Assembly: GCA_018648265.1 (NCBI GenBank)
Contig: JABGRN010000003.1
Span: forward strand, 74,915 to 138,914
DNA length: 64,000 nucleotides
DNA from: Prolixibacteraceae bacterium
GTDB taxonomy: Bacteria > Bacteroidota > Bacteroidia > Bacteroidales > Prolixibacteraceae
Reading direction: 5' to 3'
The position numbers and the translations under genes are program-made. Shown piece after piece: positions 41,650 to 49,025 of the stretch (positions within the stretch are counted from its first letter, which is position 1; each line of letters opens with the position of its first letter). The notes beneath the pieces were generated by a model. That model was not told the origin of the DNA, did not search any database, and saw nothing but the letters and a program-made list of their open reading frames with translations.

Positions 41650-42861
41650 ATGGGAAATACTCGTTCGGTTAACGCAAAAGGATTTGTTCTTCCTTTAATT
41701 ATTATTGGGATAATGTTTTTTGCAATTGGATTTGCATTAGGAATTAACAGTTATCTTATTCCATTATTAAATAAAGCATTAAATATATCATCTGGAGAAT
41801 CATACCTGGTTTTGACTGCTACTTTCTCTGCATTTGTTATATTTGGTTATCCCGCATCTTTTGTAATAAGTAAGATTGGATATAAAAGGACGATGTCACT
41901 ATCGTTTTTAATGTTTGCTGTTGGTTTTTATCTTTTTATACCATCTGCAAAAATAGAAAGCCTTCCTCTATTTTTGGTAGCTTCATTTATTAGTGGAATG
42001 GGGAATGCATTTTTACAGGCTTCGGTGAATCCATATATTACAATTATGGGCCCAATGGAAAGTGCCGCCAAACGAATGAGTTTTATGGGTATTGCAAATA
42101 AACTTGCCTGGCCAATTGCTCCACTCTTTCTTTCGTTGGTTATTGGTAAAAGCGTTAGTGATGTTCAATTGACAGATATTAACCTTCCTTTCTATATTAT
42201 TATTGGAGTATTTATATTGTTGGGCGTTTTGGCCATGATGGCTCCACTTCCCGAAGTAAAGGCAGTTGGCGAAGATGAAGATAGCGCAGAAGATTGTCCG
42301 TATGCTGCTGGCAAGACTTCGATTTGGCAGTTTCCACATCTTCTGTTGGGTGTACTTGCATTGTTCGTATATGTTGGTGTTGAAACAATTTCGTTAGGAA
42401 CATTGATTGATTATGCGGAAAGCTTAGGTTTATCCAATCCTGAACATTATGCATGGATTGCACCTATTGGAATGGTTATCGGGTATATGGGTGGAATTAT
42501 TTTTATACCAAAATATATCAGCCAAGCCCTTGCTTTAAGAATTGTTTCAATAATTGCAATCTTTGGCTCTTTAATGGTGGTACTAACACCAGCAGATATT
42601 TCAATATATTTTATTTTATTTATGGCATTGGGTTGCTCGTTAATGTGGCCTGCTTTATGGCCACTTGCCATGACTGATCTTGGTAAATTCACAAAAACAG
42701 GTTCGTCTTTAATGGTTATTGCGATAGTTGGTGGAGCGGTATTACCTACACTTTACGGTTTCTTAAAAGATTCTGTTGGCAGTCAAGATGCATATTGGTT
42801 AGTTCTCCCCGGCTTTTTATATATTTTGTATTATGGTATTAAAGGGCATAAAATCAGATAG
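41650..42861 (+). CDS. MFS sugar transporter (FucP/GlcP-like)
   Basis: A 403-residue inner-membrane transporter with about twelve hydrophobic helices. FAIGFALGINSYLIPLLNKA at residues 20-39 and FGYPASFVISKIGYKRTM near 73-90 match FucP/NagP-type sugar:proton symporters. GMGNAFLQASVNPYI near 115 is another family signature. The start MGNTRSVNAKG gives a short cytoplasmic N-terminus. It is divergent from the kinase/nucleotidyltransferase pair with 195 bases between, so the three may form one salvage unit: import, phosphorylate, activate. The sugar is unknown. Confidence 0.9.
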   Translation: MGNTRSVNAKGFVLPLIIIGIMFFAIGFALGINSYLIPLLNKALNISSGESYLVLTATFSAFVIFGYPASFVISKIGYKRTMSLSFLMFAVGFYLFIPSAKIESLPLFLVASFISGMGNAFLQASVNPYITIMGPMESAAKRMSFMGIANKLAWPIAPLFLSLVIGKSVSDVQLTDINLPFYIIIGVFILLGVLAMMAPLPEVKAVGEDEDSAEDCPYAAGKTSIWQFPHLLLGVLALFVYVGVETISLGTLIDYAESLGLSNPEHYAWIAPIGMVIGYMGGIIFIPKYISQALALRIVSIIAIFGSLMVVLTPADISIYFILFMALGCSLMWPALWPLAMTDLGKFTKTGSSLMVIAIVGGAVLPTLYGFLKDSVGSQDAYWLVLPGFLYILYYGIKGHKIR

Positions 42862-43354
42862 TTACTGAATTGAGTCTGGCTTTAAACTTTAAATTTTTCT
42901 TTTTGTCATTAAAATTGCAAACTTCAAGTACCAAAATTTAATAAAACATAGAAATCCACTTCCTTTGGGAGTGGTAACGTTCTTTAGGCTTTGCCATTAA
43001 ATAAATGGAATGTTTCAGGTTTCAAGTTTCAAGTTTAAGGGGCAAAGAACCTGTAACTTGAAACTTGTAACAAGGGGAGGAGCGGGCTTGCAAGTGCGAG
43101 AAAAGGCTTTGCCTTTTGGCTTTTGACAAACCACCTTCTTAGAGGGGGGTGGTTGATTTAAATATTAATATCAAAAATTCAAAGTTAAAAACGTTTGGGA
43201 CTTTTGAAATTTGATTTTTGTGATTTATTTGTCATTTGAAATTTGTGAATTGATGCTTCATATTTAAAAACAGGTGACTTTATGGATAAACACAATTTAA
43301 CTTGTACTTATTTAGTGAGGTCATTCATTTTTATTATTCATTATTATTTATTGT
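42862..43354. other. Gene-free stretch with short inverted repeats
   Basis: This roughly 490-base stretch has no credible gene. Perfect 12-base arms AAGTTTCAAGTT (43024-43035) and AACTTGAAACTT (43055-43066) form one dyad. A second, AAACCACC/GGTGGTT, is near 43128-43154. Sequences like these are common filler repeats in Bacteroidota intergenic DNA. The right flank is the carbonic anhydrase relic. Confidence 0.55.
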
Positions 43355-43628
43355 TCAGCCATGTACAATTGCACCGTGTGCTACAGTTGCGTTATCCTAA
43401 ATAGTTGTGGGCGATTTTTTATAGTTGGAATGTACAATAACGTTATCCTGAATATTAGTATTATTTCCAACTTTTAAATAATGAACAACGCCCCGTAAAA
43501 CTGCATTAAAACCAGATGTTGCAATTATTTCCGATTTCAACATAGCCAATTATTGTCGCAGTTTCAGTTAAAAAACAGTCATTTCCAATTGAGGGTGTTT
43601 TACCATTCAATTTTTTAATTAATGCCAC
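43355..43628 (-). pseudogene. Decayed gamma-carbonic anhydrase-like hexapeptide gene
   Basis: Reading leftward from the GTG at 43628 gives MALIKKLNGKTPSIGNDCFL, then ATIIGYVEIGNNCNIWF, the N-terminal half of a YrdA/CaiE-type gamma-carbonic anhydrase. One extra T in the run at 43508-43511 shifts the frame. Correcting for it continues NAVLRGVVHYLKVGNNTNIQ and DNVIVHSNYKKSPTTI. A TAG follows at 43397-43399, then DNATVAHGAIVHG and a TGA at 43355. The C-terminal third is gone. Frameshift, nonsense codon and truncation together show decay. It is divergent from korA, whose promoter region it borders. Confidence 0.85.
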
Positions 43629-43833
43629 TATCTATAATAATTTTAAATTAATATCAAATATATTAAAACCTGTAAATAAATGGATACGTTATTACTTACT
43701 TATCAAATTATGGTTAATTTTGCGCTTGAAAAAATGGATAAGATTTATGGAATCGATTCTGAAATTATAAATTATTAATTTTAGGGTCGTTTTTATTTTG
43801 AGTTAAAGTTTTAAAAATATAAAAAATAAATAA

Positions 43834-45672
43834 ATGAAGGACGCAAAAGTAATAGAGCTTGAGGAGGTTGCAATTCGCTTTTCAGGAGATTCTGGCGATG
43901 GCATGCAACTTACCGGGACTTTGTTCTCAGATGCTTCAGCACTTCTTGGGAATGATATTTCAACATTTCCCGATTATCCGTCTGAAATAAGGGCACCCTT
44001 AGGTACAGTTGGGGGAGTATCTGGTTTTCAGGTTCAATTCGGACAAAAACAGGTTCATACGCCTGGAGATTTTGCCCATGTTTTGATTGCCATGAACCCT
44101 GCTGCAATAAAAGCCAATGCGAAATTTATGAATCCGGGCGGGACCATAATTTACGATTCTGATTCTTTTACCGAGAAAAACCTGAAAAAAGCAAATTTTA
44201 CGACTGACGATCCTTTTGCGGAATGTAAGCTGGTAGATTATTTTAAAATTCCAGTTCCAATTTCGAGCCTCACTAAAGAAAGCTTGAAAGACTTTGGGCT
44301 TGATAATAAAAGTGTGCTGCGAAGCAAGAATATGTTCGCATTGGGGCTGGTTTGCTGGATGTTTAATCGACCGTTAGATTATATTGAAGAATTTATCAGC
44401 ACCAAATTTGCTAAAAAACCGGTAGTAGTTGAGTCGAATATTAAGGTTCTGCACGATGGATTCAACTATGGTTATACAATGCAACATATGACCCCGAGTT
44501 ATATTGTGCATCCTGCAAATATTGAGAATGGAACGTATAGAAATGTAAACGGAAACCATGCTACGGCATGGGGGCTTTTAGCTGCCGCGGAAAAATCAAA
44601 ACTTGATTTATTTATTGGTTCATATCCTATAACTCCGGCAACAGAAATTTTACAGGCATTGGCGGAAAGAAAAGATTTGGGAGTGAAGTCATTTCAAGCT
44701 GAGGATGAAATTGCCGGAATTGCATCGGCCATCGGAGCTTCTTTTGCCGGAAACCTTGCTGTAACCACTACTTCGGGTCCCGGTCTTGCATTAAAGTCGG
44801 AGGCAATTGGTTTGGCTGTAATGGCAGAACTTCCGCTTGTAATTGTTAATGTGCAGCGTGGCGGGCCTTCTACCGGACTTCCAACAAAAACGGAACAGTC
44901 AGATTTAATGCAGGCACTCTATGGCAGAAATGGTGAAAGTCCGGTAGTTATTTTGGCCGCCAGTACTCCTTCGGATTGTTTCTGGTATGCCTTTAAAGCA
45001 GCCAAAATTGCACTGGAAAGGATGGTGCCGGTTATCTTATTAACCGATGGATTTCTTGGTAATGGAACGGAACCCTGGAAAATCCCAAAAATGGCTGATT
45101 TGCCATCAATTTCACCACGCATTGCAAAAGATGCTGCTTCATTTAATGCTTACAAAAGAGATCCTGAAATTTTGGCCAGGGATTGGGCAATTCCTGGGAT
45201 GCCAGGATTTGAACATCGCATAGGTGGCCTTGAAAAAAATATTACTGGTACGGTTAGCCACGATCCCGAAAACCATCAGGTAAATACTGAGATACGGGAA
45301 GAAAAAGTTCAGCGGGTGGTCGATATGATCCCTAAAATGGAACTGTGTGGCGACGGCGATGGCGATGTTTTGGTTGTTGGCTGGGGAGGAACTTATGGAC
45401 ATTTGATAAGTACTGTGAGGGAACTTCGCAAAGAAGGCAAAAATGTTAGCCTTGCACATTTCAACTATATAAAACCACTTCCTGAAAATACGGCTGAAGT
45501 ATTTAGTAAATTCAAAAAAATAATTGTTTGTGAGTTAAACCTGGGGCAGTTTGCCAGTTATCTCCGCGATAAAGTCCCTGGAAAGGAATATCATCAGTAC
45601 AATAAAGTGAAAGGCTTGCCTTTTACCGTGAATGAATTGAAACAAAGCATTTATAAATTACTGGAGGACTAA
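43834..45672 (+). CDS. korA: 2-oxoacid:ferredoxin oxidoreductase, fused gamma-alpha subunit
   Basis: A 612-residue subunit of a ferredoxin-linked 2-oxoacid oxidoreductase, probably 2-oxoglutarate to succinyl-CoA. The gamma domain comes first (residues 7-190, IRFSGDSGDGMQLTGTLF). The alpha domain begins near 245 with GSYPITPATEILQAL and QAEDEIAGIASAIGASFAG; TTTSGPGLALKSEAIGLA and RGGPSTGLPTKTEQSDL follow. The substrate-loop TEQSDL is typical of KorA types. It pairs with the beta gene three bases downstream. The enzyme would supply reduced ferredoxin to anaerobic metabolism, which may connect to the hydrogenase. Confidence 0.93.
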   Translation: MKDAKVIELEEVAIRFSGDSGDGMQLTGTLFSDASALLGNDISTFPDYPSEIRAPLGTVGGVSGFQVQFGQKQVHTPGDFAHVLIAMNPAAIKANAKFMNPGGTIIYDSDSFTEKNLKKANFTTDDPFAECKLVDYFKIPVPISSLTKESLKDFGLDNKSVLRSKNMFALGLVCWMFNRPLDYIEEFISTKFAKKPVVVESNIKVLHDGFNYGYTMQHMTPSYIVHPANIENGTYRNVNGNHATAWGLLAAAEKSKLDLFIGSYPITPATEILQALAERKDLGVKSFQAEDEIAGIASAIGASFAGNLAVTTTSGPGLALKSEAIGLAVMAELPLVIVNVQRGGPSTGLPTKTEQSDLMQALYGRNGESPVVILAASTPSDCFWYAFKAAKIALERMVPVILLTDGFLGNGTEPWKIPKMADLPSISPRIAKDAASFNAYKRDPEILARDWAIPGMPGFEHRIGGLEKNITGTVSHDPENHQVNTEIREEKVQRVVDMIPKMELCGDGDGDVLVVGWGGTYGHLISTVRELRKEGKNVSLAHFNYIKPLPENTAEVFSKFKKIIVCELNLGQFASYLRDKVPGKEYHQYNKVKGLPFTVNELKQSIYKLLED

Positions 45673-45675
45673 AAA

Positions 45676-46734
45676 ATGTCAGATTTAAGATATAACATAA
45701 AAGATTTTAAAAGCGAAAATGAAGTACGCTGGTGTCCGGGATGCGGCGATTTTGCAATTTTAAATGCAGTTCAACGTACCATGGTAAATATGAACATCCC
45801 GCGCGAGAAATATGCAGTAATTTCCGGGATAGGATGTTCTTCGCGATTTCCATATTATATGAATACTTATGGGTTTCACACCATTCACGGAAGGGCAGCT
45901 GCAATTGCATCGGGTGTAAAAAGTGCAAATCCCGATTTAAATGTGTGGGTAATGAGTGGCGATGGTGATTCAATGGCCATTGGGGGAAACCATTTTATTC
46001 ATTTGATCAGGAGAAATATTAATTTAAACCTTATTCTTTTTAACAACCGCATTTATGGTTTAACAAAAGGGCAGTATTCGCCAACATCGGATCGTGGTTT
46101 TAAAACGAAAACATCTCCATTCGGAACGATTGAAGATCCATTTGTTCCCGGCCAGTTGGTTATTGGTGCCAGAGGGACTTTTTTTGGACGCTCCATCGAC
46201 GGAAACATGAAACTGAACCAACAGGTTTTGATGGAAGCTGCTCAACATAACGGCACATCTGTGGTTGAAGTTTTGCAAAACTGCGTTATTTATAATAGCG
46301 GAATCCACAGTGCAATAACTGATCCTTTACATCGTGCCGACAGGCAATTAATGTTGGAACATGGCAAATCAATGCTTTTTGGTGAGGAGAATGAAAAGGG
46401 GTTAGTATTTGAGAAAGGAAAGTTGAAAGTGGCAAAAATTGGAGAGAACGGAGTTACTATCGACGATATTTTGGTACACGACGCAAATGAGCCCGATCCA
46501 GGTTTGCATTTGGCTTTAATTAATATGCAGTTACCCGATTTTCCAGTGGCTTTTGGTGTAATAAGGAGTGTAGCAGCACCGGTTTATGATGTAGAGATGA
46601 AAGCTCAAATAAAGCACATCCAGCAAAATCGAAAAATTACCTGTGTTGACGAATTATTAAATTCAGGAAATACATGGGAAGTGACAGGAAATGAACCGGA
46701 GGAGCAGGAATGTCCAAATTTTGAATTGAAATAA
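45676..46734 (+). CDS. korB: 2-oxoacid:ferredoxin oxidoreductase, beta subunit
   Basis: A 352-residue thiamine-diphosphate subunit. RWCPGCGDFAILNAVQ near residue 18 and GIGCSSRFPYYMNTYGFH near 51 hold conserved Cys. MSGDGDSMAIGGNHFIH with LFNNRIYGLTKGQYSPTS is the ThDP/Mg site. SVVEVLQNCVIYN is also family-typical. Length matches KorB. It forms an operon with korA (three-base gap) and ends at a terminator 20 bases downstream. It also carries about 60 residues after the core with a Glu-rich end. Confidence 0.94.
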   Translation: MSDLRYNIKDFKSENEVRWCPGCGDFAILNAVQRTMVNMNIPREKYAVISGIGCSSRFPYYMNTYGFHTIHGRAAAIASGVKSANPDLNVWVMSGDGDSMAIGGNHFIHLIRRNINLNLILFNNRIYGLTKGQYSPTSDRGFKTKTSPFGTIEDPFVPGQLVIGARGTFFGRSIDGNMKLNQQVLMEAAQHNGTSVVEVLQNCVIYNSGIHSAITDPLHRADRQLMLEHGKSMLFGEENEKGLVFEKGKLKVAKIGENGVTIDDILVHDANEPDPGLHLALINMQLPDFPVAFGVIRSVAAPVYDVEMKAQIKHIQQNRKITCVDELLNSGNTWEVTGNEPEEQECPNFELK

Positions 46735-46753
46735 GTTTAAGTATTAAAATAGT

Positions 46754-46785
46754 AAAAGGCTCTGCAATTTTGTGGAGCCTTTTTT
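46754..46785 (+). terminator. Terminator of the korAB operon
   Basis: AAAAGGCTC and GAGCCTTTT form perfect nine-base arms with a 12-base loop, followed by further T residues. Confidence 0.88.
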
Positions 46786-46830
46786 GATTTGATATGTTTT
46801 AGGTTTGAGAAGAAGAAAGGGATTTTCATC

Positions 46831-46858
46831 TTGAATTCAATTTATTCAACTATATTTG
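46831..46858 (+). promoter_or_regulatory. Predicted promoter directly before the second ECF sigma ATG
   Basis: TTG at 46831-46833 and TATATTTG at 46851-46858 (exact TAnnTTTG) are 17 bases apart. Transcription would begin within a few bases of the ATG at 46865, giving a leaderless or nearly leaderless mRNA. Confidence 0.45.
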
Positions 46859-46864
46859 GTCTTG

Positions 46865-47458
46865 ATGTTCGATATTAAAACCAAAACAGAACTAAAACGT
46901 GGAAATCCTTCCGCCTTTAAGGAGGTATTTCGGTTATTATATCCACGGTTAAAAGGATATTGTAAACTTTTTATAACCAACCAAAACCAGGTGGAGGATA
47001 TTATTCAGGAAAGTTTTATTACGCTTTGGGAAAAACGAGAATCAATTAAACCCAATAAATCTGTTGAGAGTTATGTTTTTGTAATTGTCAGAAATCGTTG
47101 TTTAAATGTTCTGAAAAAACAAAAACTGGAAGAAGGCAAAATTGAATTGGACAATCTTAATGCCATAGAGCTTCAATATTTATATCAATTGGATTTCATT
47201 GAAAAGGAAGAAAAGAGCATGGAAGAAATGTTGACAGCATCTTTTCAGAATGCCATAGAAGAACTTCCTAATAGAATGAAAAAGGTTTTTACCAAATGTA
47301 AAATTGAAGGCAGAAAACAAAAAGAAGTTGCGAAAGAGTTGGGAATTAGTTTAAAAATGGTAGAAAAACACATCTCAAAAGCGAAACAGCAAATCCGTAA
47401 AAAGTTGCTCCAACAGTATCCTGCGTTAATTGTTTTAATTGCTTTATTTATTGAATGA
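46865..47458 (+). CDS. ECF RNA polymerase sigma factor of the sulfatase PUL
   Basis: A 197-residue sigma factor of the Bacteroidota PUL type, started at the ATG at 46865; a TTG three codons upstream lies within the promoter. Region 2 has NQVEDIIQESFITLWEKRESI. Region 4 has LPNRMKKVFTKCKIEGRKQKEVAKELG and SLKMVEKHISKAKQQIRKKL. The hydrophobic C-terminal tail YPALIVLIALFIE is typical of SusC-linked sigmas. A FecR gene follows after an unusually long 466-base gap holding a second copy of that tail. It should activate the SusCD-sulfatase genes. Confidence 0.92.
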   Translation: MFDIKTKTELKRGNPSAFKEVFRLLYPRLKGYCKLFITNQNQVEDIIQESFITLWEKRESIKPNKSVESYVFVIVRNRCLNVLKKQKLEEGKIELDNLNAIELQYLYQLDFIEKEEKSMEEMLTASFQNAIEELPNRMKKVFTKCKIEGRKQKEVAKELGISLKMVEKHISKAKQQIRKKLLQQYPALIVLIALFIE

Positions 47459-47656
47459 AAAAGCTACGAGCCATGAGCTTTGAGTTATTAGTTTTTGCAA
47501 CATGTCAAAACACTCCTGGTGTCAAATCAGCGATAAAACTTCAGTACGTCATGCTGAATTTATTTCAGCATCTCCCAATTTGAAACAGATTCCGATACCC
47601 CGACTGACCAAACGGTCAGGAAATTAAGAATGAGGGGATTCCATCTCTCAAAAAAG
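47459..47656. repeat. Hairpin-rich insertion between sigma and FecR genes
   Basis: Three perfect inverted repeats occur here: ATGCTGAA-TTTAT-TTCAGCAT (47551-47571), CTGACC-AAAC-GGTCAG (47604-47619), and GGATTCCATCT/AGATGGAATCC (47636-47665, running into the relic). The first matches a palindrome (GTCATGCTGAA...TTTCAGCATCTC) seen dispersed in Bacteroidota genomes. No gene is present. Confidence 0.65.
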
Positions 47657-47719
47657 ATGGAATCCTTATCAGCACAATATCCGGCACTTATAATTCTGAT
47701 TACTTTGATTATTGAATAG
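47657..47719 (+). pseudogene. Relic of a second ECF sigma gene 3' end
   Basis: The 20-codon frame ends QYPALIILITLIIE, closely matching the true sigma tail QYPALIVLIALFIE. The DNA resemblance continues about 35 bases past both stop codons (AAAAAGCTNCGAGC...GAG-TATTAG). Copy one is about 47411-47491 and copy two about 47672-47753. It is best explained as the remnant of a tandem sigma paralogue lost by recombination. The stub itself is unlikely to be translated. Confidence 0.65.
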
Positions 47720-47924
47720 AAAAAGCTTCGAGCTTCGAGCTACGAGGTATTAGCCTTTTGTTCTTAATTTTAAACTGCCACTAATACTGCCTACTGCAAC
47801 TGCGACTGATTACTTTACTTACTACTCTCTACTCATTCCTCACTTTAAGCTTTCACCTTTAAATTTTCAACTCTCCCGAGGTAGGGTTTTTAAAAAATAA
47901 TTGTACTCCTATTAGAAATACATT

Positions 47925-48929
47925 ATGCAAAAAATTATCACAAAATATTTAGAAGGCAAAGCAACTGAATTAGAACAGACAAAACTACTTCAGTGGTTGC
48001 GTATTAAAAAGAATAATCTCGATTTTCATAGGTTTAGTTTAGTTTGGAAGAACAGTCTGGATGAGAACCAATTTCCCGGAGATAGCGAAAAGAGTTGGAA
48101 CAAAATTCAGACACAGTTATTACAAAAAAGTTTTAAAGGATGGCAAAAATCTCGAAAAATATATCAATTTTTCAAGGTTGCAGCCATCCTCTTTTTTGTA
48201 ATTAGCATTGGGAGCTTGGCTTACTTTTTTGTTAACCAGAAAGAATCCCTACCAGAATATTATACCAGCGTAGTAGCCGAAAACGGACAGATTTCAAAAG
48301 TTGAATTGCCTGATGGATCAATGGTGTGGTTAAATTCAGGTTCGGAAATTACTTATAGCAACTTTTTTGCATCAAACAATAGAAATATTACTCTAAGCGG
48401 CGAAGCCTATTTTCATGTAACAAAAAATAAAAAGATTCCTTTGGTTGTATGTAGTGACGATTTACAAGTAAGAGTTCTGGGCACAAAGTTTAATGTTTCT
48501 GCTTATCCCGATTCTAAAAAAATAGATATTGTACTTGAAGAAGGTTTGGTTGAATTGTTAAATTGTAAAGTTGAATCTTTTTTATGCCAGTTAAAACCCG
48601 GAGAATTAGCTGTGTTTGATAAAACCAATAGCAATCTTGTGATTAGTGAAGTAAACACATCCAAGTTTACTTCGTGGAAAGAGGGGCTGATAAATATTTA
48701 CGATCAGTCGTTGGAAGAGTTAACAAAACGTTTGGAAATCCGATACAATCAGAAATTTGAGTTCACCAAAGATGTAAAAGATTTCCGTTATACATTTACT
48801 ATTAAAAATGAATCTCTTGATGAGATATTAATATTGATGGAGAAAATTACTCCAATAAAAGCAGTACAAAAGAAGGATACTATTTCATTTAAACTGGATA
48901 AAAACAAAATAAAAATAACTGGAGAATAG
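47925..48929 (+). CDS. FecR-type anti-sigma factor of the sulfatase PUL
   Basis: A 334-residue inner-membrane regulator. Residues 1-75 are cytoplasmic (ITKYLEGKATELEQTKLLQW), followed by one membrane helix (FFKVAAILFFVISIGSLAYFF, near 84-104). The periplasmic FecR domain has ELPDGSMVWLNSGSEITYS and LSGEAYFHVTKN. LGTKFNVSAYPDSKKIDIVL leads to a C-terminal DUF4974 module near residue 255 (INIYDQSLEELTKRLEIRYN). It should restrain the sigma encoded upstream and read the STN domain of the downstream SusC. Confidence 0.93.
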   Translation: MQKIITKYLEGKATELEQTKLLQWLRIKKNNLDFHRFSLVWKNSLDENQFPGDSEKSWNKIQTQLLQKSFKGWQKSRKIYQFFKVAAILFFVISIGSLAYFFVNQKESLPEYYTSVVAENGQISKVELPDGSMVWLNSGSEITYSNFFASNNRNITLSGEAYFHVTKNKKIPLVVCSDDLQVRVLGTKFNVSAYPDSKKIDIVLEEGLVELLNCKVESFLCQLKPGELAVFDKTNSNLVISEVNTSKFTSWKEGLINIYDQSLEELTKRLEIRYNQKFEFTKDVKDFRYTFTIKNESLDEILILMEKITPIKAVQKKDTISFKLDKNKIKITGE

Positions 48930-48939
48930 ATTATAAAAT

Positions 48940-48972
48940 AAAGCCAGTAGTGCAGTAACACCACCGGCTTTT
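48940..48972 (+). terminator. Hairpin between FecR and SusC genes
   Basis: AAAGCC and GGCTTT flank a stem continued by GT/AC and GTG/CAC with two mismatches, then TTTAT. It could end the FecR message, or attenuate readthrough into susC so that susC relies on its own ECF-driven promoter. Confidence 0.55.
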
Positions 48973-49025
48973 ATCTATCATCGGTAAATGATAAATAAAT
49001 TTATTAACTAAATTATGGTAAAATT

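Noticed and set aside
43024-43066. CRISPR-like repeats in the gap after the MFS gene
   Set aside because: There is only one inverted pair of AAGTTTCAAGTT-type motifs, with no regular spacers or repeated direct units.
43281-43400. Short plus-strand frame with an ATG at 43281
   Set aside because: It runs antisense through the carbonic anhydrase relic and has no family features.
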